Origin: Phlebotomus papatasi
Taxonomy: Eukaryota > Arthropoda > Insecta > Diptera > Psychodidae
DNA: 64,000 nucleotides
Assembly: GCF_024763615.1 (NCBI RefSeq)
Contig: NC_077223.1
Span: forward strand, 71,052,627-71,116,626
Direction: 5' to 3'
Positions 10,785 through 21,499 of this stretch are shown piece after piece. Under the pieces are notes generated by a model that ran no database searches, was not told the DNA's origin, and saw only the letters and a list, made by a program, of their open reading frames with translations. Each line of letters begins with the position of its first letter. The stretch's first letter is position 1. Made by a program: the position numbers and the translations under genes.

Positions 10785-13600
10785 AAATTTCGATACTTGA
10801 GAGTATGCTATTAGAGATGATTAAGTGCAATTCTTAAAGAATTCTTACTGCATCTTGAAAATTGTCTTCTTAAAATCAAGTGATGCGTCTTCCATTGAAA
10901 ATGTGCGATGTGGCAGGAAAAATTGCCACAGTCAGAGAGCTTATTCAAAATGAATTGTTGAGTAAATGTGTGACTTTTTGAACAGTCGTGTGCGTACTTT
11001 ATAAATATTTTTTTCTTCATGTGCAAGAGAGGAAGGCGTTCACGAACTTTCGTCGATCGAAAACCGCACGGATCCCGCGCAATGTGCCTCTATTGTGGAT
11101 ATTTTTAAAGATTAGTCGCTCGATCATCGTCGGTGAGGTTATACAGTGTCGCGGTGCGAAGATCTTTGAAATTGAGAGTTACCTTTTTTGTCATCGGGTT
11201 TTATTAATTATGTTAAATTCTCTCATTCAAATTTCAAATACAAATTTTGCGTGGTAGTTTCTATGAACTAATGATAGTCTATTGAATGGGATTTTCAAGC
11301 AATACACAAAGTGTATTTCACAATCCATCTCCATTAATATGCATATTGCAATCATTTGATAATATTGACCCACATTTTTCATTAAGAAAATATATAGTGA
11401 CGAAGTTGGGTTGGATGTTCAACTAAAGTGTTTGAAATTTTGAGAGACGTTTTTTTTTCTAATTTTGTGTTACTTAAAATTGTGATCACTCTAGAAGTTG
11501 TGTAGAAAGGAAAATATCTCAACAGTTGGCTATCTCGTAACTTTGGAGGAAAAATAAGTTGTGACGATAGATAAAGTTGGAGAGAACTTAGAGAGTTTGA
11601 CGCGAAGAAAGGAAGGAGGTAATCGCTCATGAAGAAGAATATATCCGCTTGAGAGAAGTGTTTTTGGCATTTGTGGATATAATACCCAGAAGTTGTTAAG
11701 ACAAGAAAAAAGATTCATTCTCGAAAATACAACTTTTACTGTTGGTGAATTTGTAAATTTTGCACAGTCCACCCACACAATTTGGATTTACAATAATTTG
11801 ACAGTCATAAATTAACTCAATGTCTATTTTGTGTCTCTTTTGGGGGAGGGAAAAATGATGAAACAACACCGAATGACCGTCAGTGTGTGTTGTGCTGTTT
11901 AAAGAAAATTATTTATTTTTCTTCATTTGATTCTCAGAGTCCCTATCAGTAAAATTCTCACTATTTCTGCTCAGATCATGTAAATTTCTTTAACAAATTT
12001 TTGTGGCACAAATCATATAATAAGTGTTTGATCATACATTTTACGAGTTGTTCATCGGTTTTGCAAATATACTCAAAGATTGTTTTAGCAGATATATGGA
12101 GAATTATTTCCTCCCATCATCTTCAATTTTGATGGTATTTGAATATATTTTCTTGGTAGTTTTGTGGACACTCACACAAATACCGAAGAAAAAAATAAAC
12201 GCATAAGCTTGGAGGTGTTTTATGAGAAAAGCTGTAAAAAAAAAAGGTGCGATGAGAAAATTACGACGGTGTTCTTAATGATTTTGCAAGACAAATATTC
12301 TGGGTAAACTTCTGGAATTATTTTAATTAAATTTTACAGAAGATAATGAACTAGTTACTTCCTTGATAACAACTTTGTTATGCTGTAATGTGTGGCAAAT
12401 ATATAAAATTGAGACATTACTCGAAAGCTTGATTTGAACGATTTTGAAATTTCCGGTTCACAACAGATTTAAAGCTTTTCTTAAATGATAAGGGTTATAT
12501 AGGCAACTTCAGTATCTTTTTCTTAGACTTACATAGATCGGATGAGAAATACGTCACCTCGGTTTGATCTTAAAGAATAAGGGCCTTGACAGACCTGAGG
12601 ATTAGCCGAGAGACGTCTTAGCGTAATTATATTAGAAATAATGATTAAACTACATTTCCATAATTTTCCACTAAGTCGTCTCTCGGTTTAAGTCGTAAGT
12701 GTGTCTAGTCTAGGGCAAAAGCCGGTATTTCGAACACATAATGAAGGTGCATATTAAAGCTTAGTGAAGAAAGCTTTTCTAAGCTTGAATGCAGTGTTAT
12801 GGATAAAGAAGCTGTTTTATTTTTTAATGCAAAAATTAGTGCTATTGTAATAACGCTCCGGCGGTAATCTGTTTTTATCTATCTCTTTCTGGGTTAGAGG
12901 CCAAACGGTGAGAGATATCAACCTTTGGTCTTCTGGATCAAAAAATGGCGAAAATAATATTGAAGTATTTAGGTTTTTTTTTAAATGAATTATGAAGTGA
13001 AAATTAGCAACTCATGAACATGGGGTTTAGTAACAAAATTAACCAAGCTCTGGGGAGGAATAATAACTTTTCGACACTATCGAATCGATAGTATTGATAA
13101 AGCTATATTTGTTAGATTAAGTGAATGTCAACTTTTTACGAATGGTTGGGCCATTCATTACGACGTTCTTACCCATTACTTACCATTATACATCATACGC
13201 AAAATGAGTGATTTAAGATAATTATTTCCTGGGCAATTCCTATCCGAATTGCTGTCGGGAATGGATTTTTAGTAACTTTAATTCTTCAATTGTTTAGGAA
13301 AAATAGTCCGACAGAGATGAAAATACATTTCGTTATTGTTTTCTTGATTCGCGGAAGGTCATGCAAAATTTTTGCTCAAAATGACGGACGGAAAATACGA
13401 CATTATACGGAAAAAGGAAACATTTTAATTTATAATTTAGACTAGGCATTAGACCAAATAGATAGGGGTGGATTTCGAGCCTTTGTTTGGAAATATTGCA
13501 CTGTCCAAATTCGAAGATTAAAACTACAATAAAAAAAAGAAAGAATGAAAACAGCATTCATACGTAATATGCCAGACCTGCCAGACCCACTTATTACGGC
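10785..13600 (+). other. Intron 3 segment with low repeat content
   Basis: I recognise no coding exon. Bases 11036-11160 are unusually rich in CG dinucleotides for this window. Bases 11380-11780 read as unique, purine-rich sequence. A short imperfect inverted repeat around GCCGAGAGACG spans 12583-12713. Bases 13065-13160 contain CTATCGAATCGATAG and have a 98-bp inverted copy at 44539-44637. Confidence 0.45.
11036..11160 (+). promoter_or_regulatory. Candidate alternative promoter or non-coding first exon
   Basis: A local cluster of CG dinucleotides (CTTTCGTCGATCG, CCGCACGGATCCCGCGC, CATCGTCGGTGAGG) stands out in AT-rich intron 3. A TTTATAAATA box lies about 35 bp before it, and CGTCG followed by GTGAGG could be a donor. 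This is inference from composition only; no transcript can be seen. Confidence 0.3.
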
Positions 13601-13912
13601 TTAACCCTTTAACGACGAGACAGTTTTTGCTGATCGAAAATCAGCAATAAAAGTGAAACCGATAAATAAAATCAGTAAAAAGTCCTACATCTAACCTTCG
13701 AAAATCTAACAGAGTCTGATTTTGTGTATTTTTTTGTCTCTGTGAATGATAGGGACAAAAATAACCCAAAAATTTAAGTAATTTTTCTGACAATACCAAT
13801 TAATAATATTTTTCGTTTTAATGAAAAATATTACGAATGAGTATTGTAGTTTTTATTGCCAAAAGGGTTTTGCTTAAAAAACAGTTGGAAGTATAAAAAA
13901 TAAATAAAATTA

Positions 13913-15555
13913 CACTGTGCAACAATTTTGAACTTTTTTTTTGTCCCTGAGCTCTCATGCTATTTTTTCTATTACTAGGGTCAAATGATTTACGAAAATA
14001 CTTATCATTTTGATTTCATTTGGATTTTGCGCCTGGAATCTAGGCAAAACCGTTTATGCCGTTTTTTGATACTTGGGTGCCTATATCTCCGATTCTGCTC
14101 AACCGATTTAATTCTCACTATGGAATTATTTGTTCTCCTTTACATGCCCGATAAATCCTCTGAACATATGAAGTTCGTACAACTGACACCAGGGGCGCTG
14201 TAGTCTCAAATATATCAGAAAACATGGAAAAATCGAACTTTTTAGCAACTTTGATCAAAAATATCTCGAAAACTAGGACTGTCCCTAACAATCTCTTTTG
14301 TGGGCTTGATAGAGAATTTAATCAGCTACATTTTCGTCCATGTGCAACTTTTCTCTCAGATTGTTTTTTAACCTCGATATAGAGGTTCAAACGAAAAACG
14401 AGCACTCAGCCAACTAAAGAAAAACTTAACTATTTCGCACATTTTGACTTTTCTTTTCAAGTTTAGATAACCCAGAGTATTATTTTCACTTTTCTTACAA
14501 TTGTAGGACTTTATCAATACTTATTGCATTATAAAATCTGTTTAAATATAATACAAGGTAATAACTCAAACAATATCATCAGTAAGATTTCAGTGTTTTT
14601 TCAATCTCAAAAGACTATTACAAAAAAGGCATATTAACTGCATATTGGAAAATTTTAAATATTTCAAAGAATATTTCTTGTTAAATTTATGTTTTAGAAT
14701 CAATAAGTATCTATTTTACCTTTTACATACCAGTTACATATGGAAAATTTTGCAAAAAATCCTTTTTCTAAATTCATTTCTTTTTATAATTCCTTAAAAA
14801 AATTTCCTACATTTATCTACAATCCTACAAATTTAACCTCATTAATTACGTGATTTTCGTCGAAATAAATCTGAAACTTGTTTTTAAACGTTAAAGTTTT
14901 ATACAAGTTTCCAAGTAATAAAATAATATTTAAGAATTTAAAATGTCATATAAAAATCACCATAATATCGATAATTAAGTATTAAATAATATAATAAAAG
15001 TTTGTACTGCCTAATTGCGCGGAAAAAAAACAATAATACTCGAAATTGTGAAGGTTTTATTTAGTTGGCTGAATGCTCATTTTTCGTTTGAACCTCAATA
15101 TCGAGGTTAAAAAACAATCTGAGAGAAAAGTTGCACATGGACGAAAATGTAGCTGATTAAATTCTCTATCAAGCCCACAAAAGAGATTGTTAGGGACAGT
15201 CCTAGTTTTCGAGATATTTTTGATCAAAGTTGCTAAAAAGTTCGATTTTTCCATGTTTTCTGACATATTTGAGACTACAGCGCCCCTGGTGTCAGTTGTA
15301 CGAACTTCATATGTTCAGAGGATTTATCGGGCATGTAAAGGAGAACAAATAATTCCATAGTGAGAATTAAATCGGTTGAGCAGAATCGGAGATATAGGCA
15401 CCCAAGTATCAAAAAACGGCATAAACGGTTTTGCCTAGATTCCAGGCGCAAAATCCAAATGAAATCAAAATGATAAGTATTTTCGTAAATCATTTGACCC
15501 TAGCAATAGAAAAAATAGCATGAGAACCCAGGGACAAAATCATCGTTGCACAGTG
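13913..15555 (+). mobile_element. Foldback Harbinger-like element B2 with 500-bp inverted arms
   Basis: Termini CACTGTGCAAC and GTTGCACAGTG are flanked by TTA at 13910-13912 and 15556-15558. The left arm 13913-14418 and right arm 15060-15555 are near-identical inverted copies; 219 bp within them (13985-14203 and 15275-15493) translate to identical 72-residue strings on opposite strands. The 641-bp core (14419-15059) is AT-rich with no coding frame. The TWA duplication indicates the PIF/Harbinger superfamily. High arm identity implies recent origin or gene conversion. Confidence 0.85.
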
Positions 15556-15611
15556 TTATTGAATTTGAGAATTTAAAAATTCGCCATTTTTGAGCCTAAA
15601 AATTTACTATA

Positions 15612-16679
15612 GGGGAAGTGCTTATAATTTTGGACAGTCTGCATATAAGCATCGATATCCTAAGTTTGAAGTGCCATATTTTCAATACTAATTGACTTTT
15701 CTTGTTACTCTCTTTTCAGAAGGATTGTTTAGAAACTTGGCAAGCTATTTATCATCTCATTTTTACTAAAATTAGTTTTAATATGTTTAAAAATGAATTG
15801 ATATGTAGAGGTGAATTTGACTCTTATTTTGGACAACTTGGTTATTAATTTTTACAACTTGTCTGTAAATTTGGACAGATAATCCGCCTCAACAGGATGC
15901 CCATTGTTCTTCATTTTATGAACCAATCTTACCAAGTCCTCTTCCTGGTCATGTAAGGGAAACGTGGAATGTCACAAGAAGCCCAGAAACTTTCCATATC
16001 ATTCATTAAAGTGAGTTGACTTCGGAACTCCAAGTACGTGCGGATTCGCTCATTCCCTGCCCTTTCCGGGAGCCTTTCAAGGCATTTCTCACTGCATCTC
16101 TTTCGTAGAGATGATGCTCCTTCATTTCTCCAGGCATTTGTCCAACCTAGTCATCACAAAAGCTAAAACTTCACGAAATTTCGTGAGAAAAACACCTGTC
16201 CAAAATAAGAATCATCACCTCACTGGTGAATGTCTTAAAAAATTTCCCATTTTTCACACGAAAAATATAATTCACAAGGCAAATCTCACTTCAGGTCAAA
16301 TGTACAAATCATCAGTAACGTGAATCAACACAATATTCAATGAATATTCAATAATATCACTCAAAAGCAGCGAACAAACTTTGTTAGTACTTCACCAAAA
16401 CTAAATAAGACTGAAGTAAGCCACGAAGTTCTGTCATATTTCTCGTAAGCAATTGCTCACACTGAATTTTCAACAAAGCAATTTCAACTCAAATCATATT
16501 CAAATTTTAACGTATTTAGTGTTAAAATCTTCCAAAAAGAACAAATATTTAGATAGAATTCATTATTCATCAAATATTGGAATAAAAATCCATCATTTTA
16601 ATCAATTTATTTTTAGTGTCCAATGTTATCCTCAAAGTGTCCAAAATAAGAAACTGGACAAAATTAGAAGCATTTCCCC
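15612..16679 (+). mobile_element. Full-length TA-flanked element C1 (1,068 bp)
   Basis: Termini GGGGAAGTGCTTATAATTTT and AAAATTAGAAGCATTTCCCC are flanked by TA at 15610-15611 and 16680-16681. C2 (46287-47354), in the opposite orientation, is exactly the same length. A frame at 16453-16740 has a similar counterpart in C2, but it resembles no transposase I know. Confidence 0.85.
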
Positions 16680-16734
16680 TACAGCAAATAGGTGGAGACT
16701 TGGAAAAAATAATCCAGATTCCTTCAACCTTCTA

Positions 16735-17463
16735 GGGTAAATTAAGCTAATTCAAAACCTGCTCCAAATGGAAATTTTTCTCTACTCCAAATGGAAACAT
16801 AATTGTTTTCACGATAAATACAGTACTAAATTATTATATTTATATATTTTCTATACCACAGTTTCATTATTTAGTTAATTTTGCTCCAAATAAAACGAAA
16901 ATTCATTCATATTCACAAATTAAGTCACGAGTTCGAGCATTTCGCAAAGCCTGGGACACTTTGCCACCCCTTTTTAGTTATTTTAGCTGGCGTACTTTAT
17001 CATTTGCTAATCCGTATTTACTTTTTGATTCTTAGCTTTTTTTAATTTCCTTTCACAATTGTAAAAAGGATGATCCTGCTTTTATGAATAAATATATACT
17101 ATATTAAGATTATTAAACAAACAATCGAACTATGTTTAATTATTAAATTATTATTAAGGGCCTTTTAATATTTTATAACAATTTTGAAAATATAAAAGCT
17201 TTGACAAATTACGCCAGGGGTGATTTTAATTGTATTTTTAAAGCACATCCGGAAACAACAATACATTTTGTAATATCAACTTAAAAAACAATATGTGTTT
17301 TTGTGTCTATATTCAATATTTACAACATTTTGTTTGCATTTATTGCGTAAAGAAACATTCTGTAATTAAATTCTCTATTTTAATGTATATAGAAATGCAA
17401 ATTAAAAAAAAAATTATTCACCAACGATCTCTAAATATGCAATTTCCGGTCTTTCTAAATCAG
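16735..17463 (+). other. End of intron 3: partial repeat Q2, then unassigned sequence
   Basis: TA at 16733 is followed by GGGTAAATTAAGCTAATTC, the terminus of repeat Q, here inverted relative to Q1 (33083-33809). Homology fades near 16860. A third copy of the GGCAAAGTGTCCCAGG-type repeat is near 16960. The last 450 bp are AT-rich and end in the acceptor TTTCTAAATCAG used by exon 4. Confidence 0.6.
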
Positions 17464-17888
17464 TTTGCAGACAACTCTGGACATCTTCCGGCCGTCATTT
17501 ATTGATGCTGTATCGTTCACGTCTAAATCATCCCTGAGGAGTTTGGATTTTCCTGTGTCGACATCGTCTCTGGACACAACCACCGAATTCACTTCGCATT
17601 CGCTATCTGGCGAGTACAATTTGACATCTCTGAGCAGCGACAGTGGATTACATACAGCAAAGACATCGGAAATGTCCTCAGGAGATTTTTTGCATCAGAA
17701 GGACGACATGGAGCGGCAAAGAGATGAATTTTCACCAGATGACAGTCCATCGGGGCATGCCGAGGAGTCTCCACTGAAGCCCATTGGGAGAGTTAATAGT
17801 GTCCGTGCAAAGGCAAATATGTTCAAGGAGATGGAAAATTTGAGGAAGAAAGAGGCAGAAAAACCCGTAACATCACCAATTAGAAAAC
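17464..17888 (+). CDS. Svil: Supervillin exon 4 in view
   Basis: Two AGs, ending at 17463 and 17470, could serve as acceptor. Only the first keeps the frame: AG from exon 3 plus T gives Ser, then LQTTLDIFRPSFIDAVSF. The donor AAAAC then GTAAGT follows 17888; phases are 2 in and 1 out. It encodes about 142 residues, Ser/Thr-rich (TSSLDTTTEFTSHSLSGEYN), then an acidic stretch and a probable helix (VRAKANMFKEMENLRKKEAE) ending PVTSPIRKR. Helices of this RAKxxMFxE type recur in supervillin N-terminal regions, but I cannot tie this one to a known binding site. Confidence 0.85.
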
Positions 17889-17975
17889 GTAAGTTGATAT
17901 TTGGGTGATTATTTTGTTTTGTTGGGAAATTCTGCATTGTATTCTGAGACATTTTGGTTGTTTTGGGTTAAGCAG

Positions 17976-18065
17976 GAGTCTTGCCATTCAATCAATTTAC
18001 TGGGGATGATCACGGTACACCCTCAAGATCCAATAACATCTCCGATGATTCTGGCACGGAAATCG
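17976..18065 (+). CDS. Svil: Supervillin exon 5 in view, 90-bp symmetric exon
   Basis: It lies between acceptor TTAAGCAG (ending 17975) and donor ATCG then GTGAGT. It encodes VLPFNQFTGDDHGTPSRS and then NNISDDSGTEI. The first two bases complete an Arg codon with exon 4. It is phase 1 on both sides and 90 bp long, so skipping it keeps the frame. Intron 4 before it is 87 bp. Confidence 0.85.
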
Positions 18066-18449
18066 GTGAGTCAAAAATAGAATTATCTCATTAAAATTTT
18101 GCATGAAGAGGAGCACCCTTGAAGAAATCCATGCATGTAATTTTCTTTATTTATTTATTTTTTTTGGTGTTGGGAATGACATTTTCCATTTATTTTATTT
18201 TCTTATTTTTCTTTATCTTTTTTTTTCTTTAATTTTCTTTGCTCAAAATTCTTCATCGACACAAACACTTCTTCACACTGACTAAAATATCCTGGGTTTA
18301 CAATACAAAAAAAAATGGTTTTTGCTTTACTCAAAATAACCCGGATACACATGCGCGCGCACAATTAAAAAAAAATCACATAAACACAATTTCTGGGTCA
18401 CTATCCTCTTTTCTTTTTGTCGGACGACAAAAAAATAAACATCCAAAAG

Positions 18450-18806
18450 AACCCTCATCACTTTCCATGTTGGAAAAGGTGAAAATGTTCAATAAATCGC
18501 CAAATGTGACGGTTAGTGTAAGGAAAAAGTCACAGACAATCATGAGAAGTATTGGACGATTTAGTTTGGGGGCAAAAAATGGAAGTACATCGAGGGATGT
18601 GCCTAAGAAAAAAGACCCAAAGAATGATACGAAAAAGATCTCGCCAAGACAATCAAAAAAGGATTTATTCAGGAATCGTGCCAATTTGGTGAGAAGGCAG
18701 AAAGCTGTTATGAAGAATTTCGAGGAGATCTTTGAGAATTTGTACCAAGAAGTGACAGTTGAGGAGATGACGAGTTTGGATGATGATTTCGAGAGGATCG
18801 TCTTAG
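18450..18806 (+). CDS. Svil: Supervillin exon 6 in view, symmetric cassette exon
   Basis: The frame is open from well upstream. The acceptor chosen, ATCCAAAAG ending 18449, is A-rich with its pyrimidine tract about 30 bp away, so it looks weak. The donor TTAG then GTGCGA is also weak. Phase is 1 on both sides and the length is 357 bp (119 codons), so it can be included or skipped in frame. The peptide is strongly basic (MLEKVKMFNKSPNVTVSVRK, then RSIGRFSLGAKNG), followed by a probable helix (RRQKAVMKNFEEIFENLY) and EEMTSLDDDFERIVL. Composition and phase match support coding; the weak sites suggest regulated inclusion. Confidence 0.75.
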
Positions 18807-19026
18807 GTGCGATAAATCCCACCCAATTTCCTCCTTATACCACAAATAAACATTTCCATGATATTTTTGTGCAAGTAAATTGCCACCAGAGAGATTATGT
18901 GATTTCCAAAAGGCGGACTTGTTACAGTATTAAAATTAGATTTCGTGCCAGAACAGAGTTAAACAAAATTTAAAATATAGATAAATTTATATTATCCCTC
19001 AATTGTCTGCTTGGCTTGGGATCCTT

Positions 19027-19277
19027 TACTGAGAAAAAAGAGGGTGCGATTAACTTTTTTTCCTCATAACTTTAACACTTTTTAGGTGTAAAAATATATC
19101 AACATTTTTTAATGTAAATTTTACACCTTTTTAAGGGTAAAATTAACATGAAAAGGGTAGCTTTAACCCCCAATACACCTAAAAAGGATAATATTTACAC
19201 CGATTTTGGATCAATACTGCAGGGTAAAATTAACATTTCCGGAATGTTAATTCAACTTTTTCGGATTTCTCTCAGTG
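19027..19277 (-). mobile_element. MITE A2, copy of A1 in reverse
   Basis: It matches A1 in reverse along its length (GGTGCGATTAACTTTTTTTC on the left, TTTCTCTCAGTG on the right). The left terminus has lost its first C. No clean TA duplication remains. Confidence 0.75.
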
Positions 19278-19279
19278 AT

Positions 19280-19707
19280 TTTGATAATATACAGAAGACG
19301 TAAAATATTAATCATCCGGAAACAGTGTGCATTTTCAGTCGATTTACTAATTGGTCTCATTTGAATAAATTTATTCGTCAAAAAAAGTTATTAACAAAAA
19401 AAATGTTGGTTGGTATACTTTACTTCAGGATTAATGCCCAAATGGACTAAAGCTGATCCTCAAGAATATTTAGCTTGTAAAATTTGGCAGTAAAGATTTA
19501 AGTCGCTCCCCACCTTCCCATATCCTGAAAATTCCAAATACCTCTGAGATGTTCTTAGAAATTTTTCAAGAAAACAAGGAATTTTACGTCTCCAGAATGG
19601 TCAATCTTAAAATTAACACGGTTTATGTCTTGGATTTCAAGATATTGCCTGATTTGACATTTTGATCTTGATTTTTTGATTAACGTTTACGTGTCTGTAA
19701 CGTCTCT
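19280..19707 (+). other. Intron 6 spacer
   Basis: AT-rich sequence with no gene or defined repeat. The end (GTAACGTCTC) precedes the hAT target duplication and may be part of the interrupted LINE copy. Confidence 0.4.
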
Positions 19708-19715
19708 TTAAGGGA

Positions 19716-21031
19716 CAGTGGCGTATCTAGACACTTATACGGGGGTGCGGTTGTACCGCGAAGGCGCCCTTACCACGGTTAAAAATTGTTCGAGCAGGGG
19801 GTGGGGTGGGGTACTGGAAAGTCATACACCGAAAGCACAAGCGTCACCAAAAACACATTTTTAACCTATATTATTTGTTCTCGTCTTCAGCTTTTTTCTG
19901 TAAAACCTTTACGGATTGCCTAAAGTTATTCATCTTTGTCTCCATTCATATAGTATATACACATTTTTTTCTTTTTGCCAAAAGAAAATTCCTGGCCCAG
20001 ATAAAGGGTATCAAAGATGACGTCTCGCGCTTCATTTCTCACTTGTGTGTTTTAAAGTTTTAATGAAAATTTTGAAGTGCTCTATTTCGAGAATTGGTTA
20101 AGATTTTTTCTTGCTCTTTTTTTATTTGAAAGGTAATTTTGTTCTGTTTAAAACTATTTACTCGATTTTGGATTATATGTTCAAGTCTTTTTTGTAATAG
20201 TCTTTTAACTTTTCCTTTTTGAAAAAATGTGAAAATAGTTTTTCCTGGAAAACCCAATTCTTAGAAATTTTGATTTTTTTTACTGTTTATCAGTAATACC
20301 TATTAAGTACTATATTCCTTGAAAAATTTAACTTTTACTTTTGAGTATAACAGGTTTCATTTAATTTTGAAAATGCGGTAAAATTTTAATTATTTTTAAT
20401 ACAAATTAAACGTAAAAGTGGAAGCTGTCCTTTTCAATGAATGTAGGACTCAATGTTGATCAACAATAAAAAATAAAAATTAGACTTGAAAAGATAGTGC
20501 TCATCAAAACCGGCACAGCCGAACACAGCTCAAGAAAGACATGGTTAAAATTGAGCAAAAGTCAAGGTATAAGTCCTGCATAGATCAATCAAAGAATCTA
20601 AATTTTTAACAGTTTTCTTAATCGTTTTATGTTCAACAGATGTGAGCATTTTCAGAACAATATAAATCGTTTTATGCTTGAGCTATGCAGATTTTATGCA
20701 CAATATCTGAGCAGTACGAGTTTTATACACAATCTGAGCCATTTTATGCTTCAGCTGTGCGTATTTTCTTCACAATTTTAATTTATATTTTAAAGTTTTT
20801 TTTTCAACGCGAAATTTTGAAAGAATATAAGAACAAAATGTATTTTAGAAGCAAGAGGGGCGCCAAGAAAAATTGCTAAAAATTAGAAATTGCCCTGCTC
20901 AGAAAGCACCTAAAGGAATTTTTACTTCAACATGAAATCTTGCAAAAATATAAGGGCAAAATGCATTTAGTACAAAATGCATTTAGTAAAAAAATAAGGG
21001 CAAAATGCGTACCCCCTTAGGTACGCTACTG
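19716..21031 (+). mobile_element. hAT-type element (1,316 bp) with perfect 8-bp duplication
   Basis: Termini CAGTGGCGTATCTAG and TTAGGTACGCTACTG are flanked by TTAAGGGA at 19708-19715 and 21032-21039. The CAGTGGCG terminus and 8-bp duplication are typical of hAT transposons. No hAT transposase or dimerisation-domain frame survives, so it is non-autonomous or decayed. Short AAGGGCAAAATGC repeats lie near its right end. Confidence 0.85.
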
Positions 21032-21250
21032 TTAAGGGACCGGGTCTCTCGCACTAACCTCCTCCAGTCTTAGCGACTATCCTCCGGCTCCCTTCAGCAC
21101 CCCAGCACCCCCAGCACCCTCAACTGTTTAAGGACATTGTCCACTACTTCTTTCCATCGTTTTCTGGGGCACCCCCTTATCCTCGTTCCTTCAGGCTCAG
21201 TATTTAGTAGTTTTCTTTGCACTCTTTTAGTTGGCATTCGTTGCGTTGAT
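21032..21250 (-). mobile_element. LINE fragment, C-terminal end of reverse transcriptase ORF
   Basis: Read on the minus strand, the frame at about 21095-21250 gives QRMPTKRVQRKLLNTEPEG, then TRIRGCPRKRWKEVVDN and a few more residues. RMPxxR, the G-x-R-x-RG-x-PRKRW block and a following helix are the usual C-terminal tail of non-LTR retrotransposon polyproteins (RTE/Jockey-like elements in insects). Only this tail remains. The hAT element ends just beside it and may have split it. Confidence 0.75.
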
Positions 21251-21339
21251 TTTTTGATTTCAAAATACCAAAATTTTGAAATTTTCTTAATCTTGGTGTC
21301 AGAATTGAGGTAAATAATAAGCTTATTTTGGATTTTTTT

Positions 21340-21490
21340 CATCAGATACCGGTCAAAATCACGAAAGTCAAAATTCCAAATAGCCAAAATCCCGAAAGCC
21401 AAGGTCCCTAATGGGTTGAAATTTATAAAAGCCAAAATTCGTAATGGATATATGTTCCGATTAGCCAAAATGCCGAATGATAGAGTTCGG
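21340..21490 (-). repeat. Short-unit repeat K, CCAAAATCCCGAAAG-type words
   Basis: Several imperfect units of about 17 bp (AAAATCACGAAAGTC, AAAATCCCGAAAGCC) resemble the arrays at 51912-52165 and 63268-63632. A looser relative lies at 23120-23285. Confidence 0.6.
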
Positions 21491-21499
21491 GTGAAACGT

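Larger units (their letters stand above)
13603..16735 (-). repeat. Interspersed repeat P2, split by elements B2 and C1
   Basis: Read in reverse, this is a second copy of P1 (3520-4100). Its three surviving pieces are 13603-13912, 15556-15611 and 16680-16735. Removing B2 with one TTA and C1 with one TA restores collinearity with P1 (for example AATTTACTATA followed by GCAAATAG). At 16735 it meets repeat Q. Confidence 0.75.

Noticed and set aside
13985..15493. Two identical 72-residue frames on opposite strands
   Set aside because: They are the two arms of foldback element B2. The matching arm of B1 has diverged and disrupted it, so it is not a conserved protein.
16453..16740. 95-codon frame with a relative at 46196-46483
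   Set aside because: Both lie within C elements and extend past their ends or diverge there. No known transposase motif is present.
17471..17888. Exon 4 starting at 17471 after TTTGCAG
   Set aside because: It would break the frame set by exon 3 (phase 2). The acceptor 7 bp upstream fits.
18239..18449. Upstream extension of exon 6 frame
   Set aside because: The sequence is A-rich and low complexity, and only entry at 18450 matches phase 1 of exon 5.
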